Below, in pieces: positions 62,701 to 64,000 of a stretch of DNA of 64,000 bases (position 1 is the stretch's first letter; every line of letters begins with the position of its first letter). The notes under the pieces were generated by a model. It was given only the letters and a program-made list of their open reading frames with translations, was not told the origin of the DNA and did not search any database. A program made the position numbers and the translations under genes. The stretch covers positions 1 through 64,000 of the forward strand of contig JANSWO010000008.1 in NCBI GenBank assembly GCA_024743435.1, written 5' to 3'. Source of the DNA: Pseudomonadaceae bacterium. Lineage in GTDB: Bacteria; Pseudomonadota; Gammaproteobacteria; Pseudomonadales; Azotimanducaceae.

Positions 62701-64000
62701 CCTTGATGCTCAAATACAACCGCATGCCCGCGAGCCTGAACTTTGACCGGCCGAACCCGGCAATCGACTTCGACACACTTGGCCTGCGTATCCAAAACCA
62801 GACAGAAGACTGGCCGAGTGCGTTGCCAAAGCGAGCCAGCGTAAGCTCTTTCGGAGTCGGTGGAACCAACGCGCATGTGATCCTTCGATCCGTCGAATCT
62901 TCGGCCGGCATCAGCGCCAAGGCGCCGCAAACCCAAAGCGCAGGCGCAGTGCCGGCCGACAAACCAGTACGAATTACCTTGTCCGCGCGCAGCGCCGATG
63001 CGTTGCAGCGCCAGGGCGAGGAGCTTGCGGGCTGGCTGGCTGACAACAGCCATGTCGGACTCAACGACTTAGCCTATACCCTCCGCCTTGGCAGGGCCGA
63101 ACTTCCATTTCGCCGCACCGTTCTTGCCAGCTCGAGCACAGATCTCCAGCGACAGCTCGGCAAACGCATGCCAGCGGCAGAAGCCCATACTGGTGCCAGG
63201 CAACTGGTTTTCGCGTTTCCCGGACAAGGCGCACAACGGCCGGGCATGGCGATGGACCTCTATGCCCAAAGCGATATAGCACGCAGCGTTATCGACACGG
63301 TGGCGACGGTGGCCGAGCCAATTGCCGGCATTGATATTCGCAAACTCCTGCTTTCAGCCGATCCTGATGAGCGCATTCACGAAACGCGCTACACACAGAT
63401 CTGCCTGTTCGCAACAGAGCTGGCCGCCGCGCGCTTCCTACTGTCGATGGGCGCGCGCCCGGATGTTCTGGTTGGCCATAGCATCGGCGAGTTTGCTGCA
63501 GCCTGTCTGTCGGGGCTGCTCAGCGTAGAGCAAGCAAGCAGGCTGGTCGCGATTCGCGGCCGCCTCATGCAGGCACTTCCGCGAGGCTCCATGGCCGCAA
63601 TTGGTTTGAGCGCCGACGAACTGCGCGAGCGCCTGCCAGACTCAATCGCTGTAGCGGCCGACAACGCACCCACCTTAAGCGTTGCAGCAGGCCCTACTGA
63701 TGCGCTTGCCGCTTTTGCCGACACTCTCGAGCAGGAAGGCGTTTTCGTTCGAACATTGTCGACATCTCACGCGTTCCACTCGCCAATGATGAACGACATG
63801 TTGGCGGCCTTTGGCCAGGAATGTGCGAGCCTCGACTATGGCGAGTTGGCGATCCCGATGGTTTCAACGCTCACTGGAGAGGCTGTTTCACGGGATGAGC
63901 TCGCGACCAGCGACTACTGGTTGCGACATATTTCACATAGCGTGTTGTTTCGCAGCGCGATCGACAGCATCGCGCAAGACGGCGATATCTTTCAGCTGGA
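59772..64000 (+). CDS. Hybrid NRPS-PKS, A-PCP-KS-AT (5' part, runs off the right edge)
   Basis: At least 1409 residues with no stop in the window. Order: adenylation domain first (no condensation domain): YIITTSGSTGTPKLVQG, LSFDVSLRDLLVG, NVYGPSETTLAK, YIDDAGLLHYAGRKDGQVKI, TDSGKIDRR; pocket code D-V-R-H-L-A-V-L-A, unassigned. Carrier protein NFFDLGGTSLI (Ser550). Ketosynthase: AIIGMAGRFPGAK, catalytic Cys788 in HTACSTSLVAVAQA, EAHGTATPVGDPIE, KGNIGHLDAAAG. Acyltransferase: FPGQGAQRPGMA, GHSIGEFAAA (Ser1237) and HAFHSPMM (H1333), the HAFH form typical of malonyl-CoA selection. A starter A-PCP before KS suggests an amino acid loaded and extended by malonate. ATG at 59772 follows GAAGGG; an in-frame ATG at 59742 is less likely. 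The 282-bp gap before it has no gene. Confidence 0.93.
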   Translation, partial: MSNPVSVFADKLNKWGDEQPDAIAVEHDGGSTSYARLRSLVAQRAVQIENHAPGDAPLVLVMAPGVDYLTTMLACLCMRRTFIPITENLISTRLAATSQAAAASTVLTDATLMPLLDQSDMPIFDVSRWADQQSGISGSIATSGDGNRDTAYIITTSGSTGTPKLVQGSHKLLADFIDWEVRNLELSQSDRIGALTALSFDVSLRDLLVGLFAGGTLCIADPRTTRSPSRLLEWLTSQSVTLIHVVPTLARALCDAATGAAESLPDLRHALFAGEPLTGRDVRMWRERISNGCKVFNVYGPSETTLAKVVYEVSTSYADDAIVPLGQAITGADIRICDVDNRSHEQAAGELGEIIIDVDQPCPGYLGDDIRTRRQFDFHAAGCSYATGDLGYIDDAGLLHYAGRKDGQVKINGQRVELAEIETALRAIHGVRQAVANPYVLPAGGTLIAGYLTGDDIPDPDAIRRELAGGLPEHMLPSRIVLLEQLPLTDSGKIDRRNLPIPDSSRPAQAQLFVAPGTKTQALLCELLGQRLGIDRIGIRDNFFDLGGTSLIAMSFIADIEREFPGREFSIATFFDLATVERIGAYLDGPAELDQSKNSATSATAARRARTDEHGHEIAIIGMAGRFPGAKTVAEFWQLLQQETESISQFQPDDLDPSLDENTTNAPNYVAARGIISGAKQFDADFFGVRPREAELLDPAQRVLLETAWQTLEDASYAGERLTDRCIGVFAGVGDNSYLFKNILSNPRLLNAVGEHQIRLANEKDYVASRIAYKLNLTGPAISVHTACSTSLVAVAQAVEALRSGRCSMALAGGAFIATPQRSGYLHTEGGFASADGHCRPFDANATGTVFSSGAGMVLLKPLQQAQRDGDQIIAVIQGVATNNDGAQRVSFMAPSVTGQASCVSAALLDANVVGSDIGYVEAHGTATPVGDPIEVEALARAYGDRGQAEPVRMGSAKGNIGHLDAAAGITGLIKAALMLKYNRMPASLNFDRPNPAIDFDTLGLRIQNQTEDWPSALPKRASVSSFGVGGTNAHVILRSVESSAGISAKAPQTQSAGAVPADKPVRITLSARSADALQRQGEELAGWLADNSHVGLNDLAYTLRLGRAELPFRRTVLASSSTDLQRQLGKRMPAAEAHTGARQLVFAFPGQGAQRPGMAMDLYAQSDIARSVIDTVATVAEPIAGIDIRKLLLSADPDERIHETRYTQICLFATELAAARFLLSMGARPDVLVGHSIGEFAAACLSGLLSVEQASRLVAIRGRLMQALPRGSMAAIGLSADELRERLPDSIAVAADNAPTLSVAAGPTDALAAFADTLEQEGVFVRTLSTSHAFHSPMMNDMLAAFGQECASLDYGELAIPMVSTLTGEAVSRDELATSDYWLRHISHSVLFRSAIDSIAQDGDIFQL

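Overview
The window looks like part of a chromosome from a heterotrophic Gammaproteobacterium of roughly 55-60% G+C. Clues are an MlaA-type outer-membrane maintenance protein, lpxC, a WaaP-like LPS kinase, dusA, gltX, fumC, a tRNA-Ala with encoded CCA, and a sugar transferase of the PEP-CTERM/exosortase-associated type. The species cannot be fixed from the sequence alone.

Layout. 1-6100 holds envelope and housekeeping genes (mlaA, terB-like, dusA, waaP-like kinase, lpxC, a methyltransferase). 6300-17400 is a divergent, apparently dedicated set of exported proteins. A leftward arm has a Tat-type protein, a LamG/haem-motif lipoprotein and a CxxCH protein. A rightward arm has a hydrazine-synthase-alpha-like propeller lipoprotein with two CxxCH motifs, two small beta-barrels, a DUF4266 lipoprotein and a DUF3570 protein. 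I know of no assigned function for this set. 17400-33500 is a mosaic of metabolic genes: gltX, tRNA-Ala, a duplicated 121-bp palindromic repeat, a GPH symporter, SDR, acyltransferase, fumC, VOC protein, GH2 glycosidase, an aromatic amino acid hydroxylase with an N-terminal ACT domain like the animal enzymes, a Na+/solute symporter, a TVP38/flavoprotein pair and a luciferase-like oxidoreductase. 33450-34830 is a REP-associated (Y1/HUH) transposase with inverted REP-like repeats on both sides. 34833-41419 has a sugar transferase, a cupin/JmjC-like protein, a GGDEF-EAL protein, and an NTF2-like plus carotenoid-oxygenase pair.

42103-45142 is a three-gene operon that matches the order of sqdB-sqdD-sqdC, the sulfolipid (sulfoquinovosyl diacylglycerol) operon of Rhodobacter. 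This would be unusual in a bacterium that shows no photosynthesis genes here.

47844-64000 is the most interesting part: a biosynthetic gene cluster. A leftward operon encodes a fused aminodeoxychorismate synthase, a small chorismate-mutase-type protein and a prephenate-dehydrogenase-type protein. This is the PapA-PapB-PapC set that makes 4-amino-L-phenylalanine in chloramphenicol, pristinamycin and obafluorin producers. Divergent from it is a DAHP synthase gene (entry to the shikimate pathway), interrupted by one in-frame TAA, then two single-module NRPS genes (C-A-PCP and docking-C-A-PCP) and a hybrid A-PCP-KS-AT gene that runs off the right edge. The intergenic region between the two arms carries a 17-bp palindrome that could be a shared operator. 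The product is probably a peptide-polyketide built with an aminophenylalanine-type unit and, from a hand-read specificity code, glycine plus malonate.
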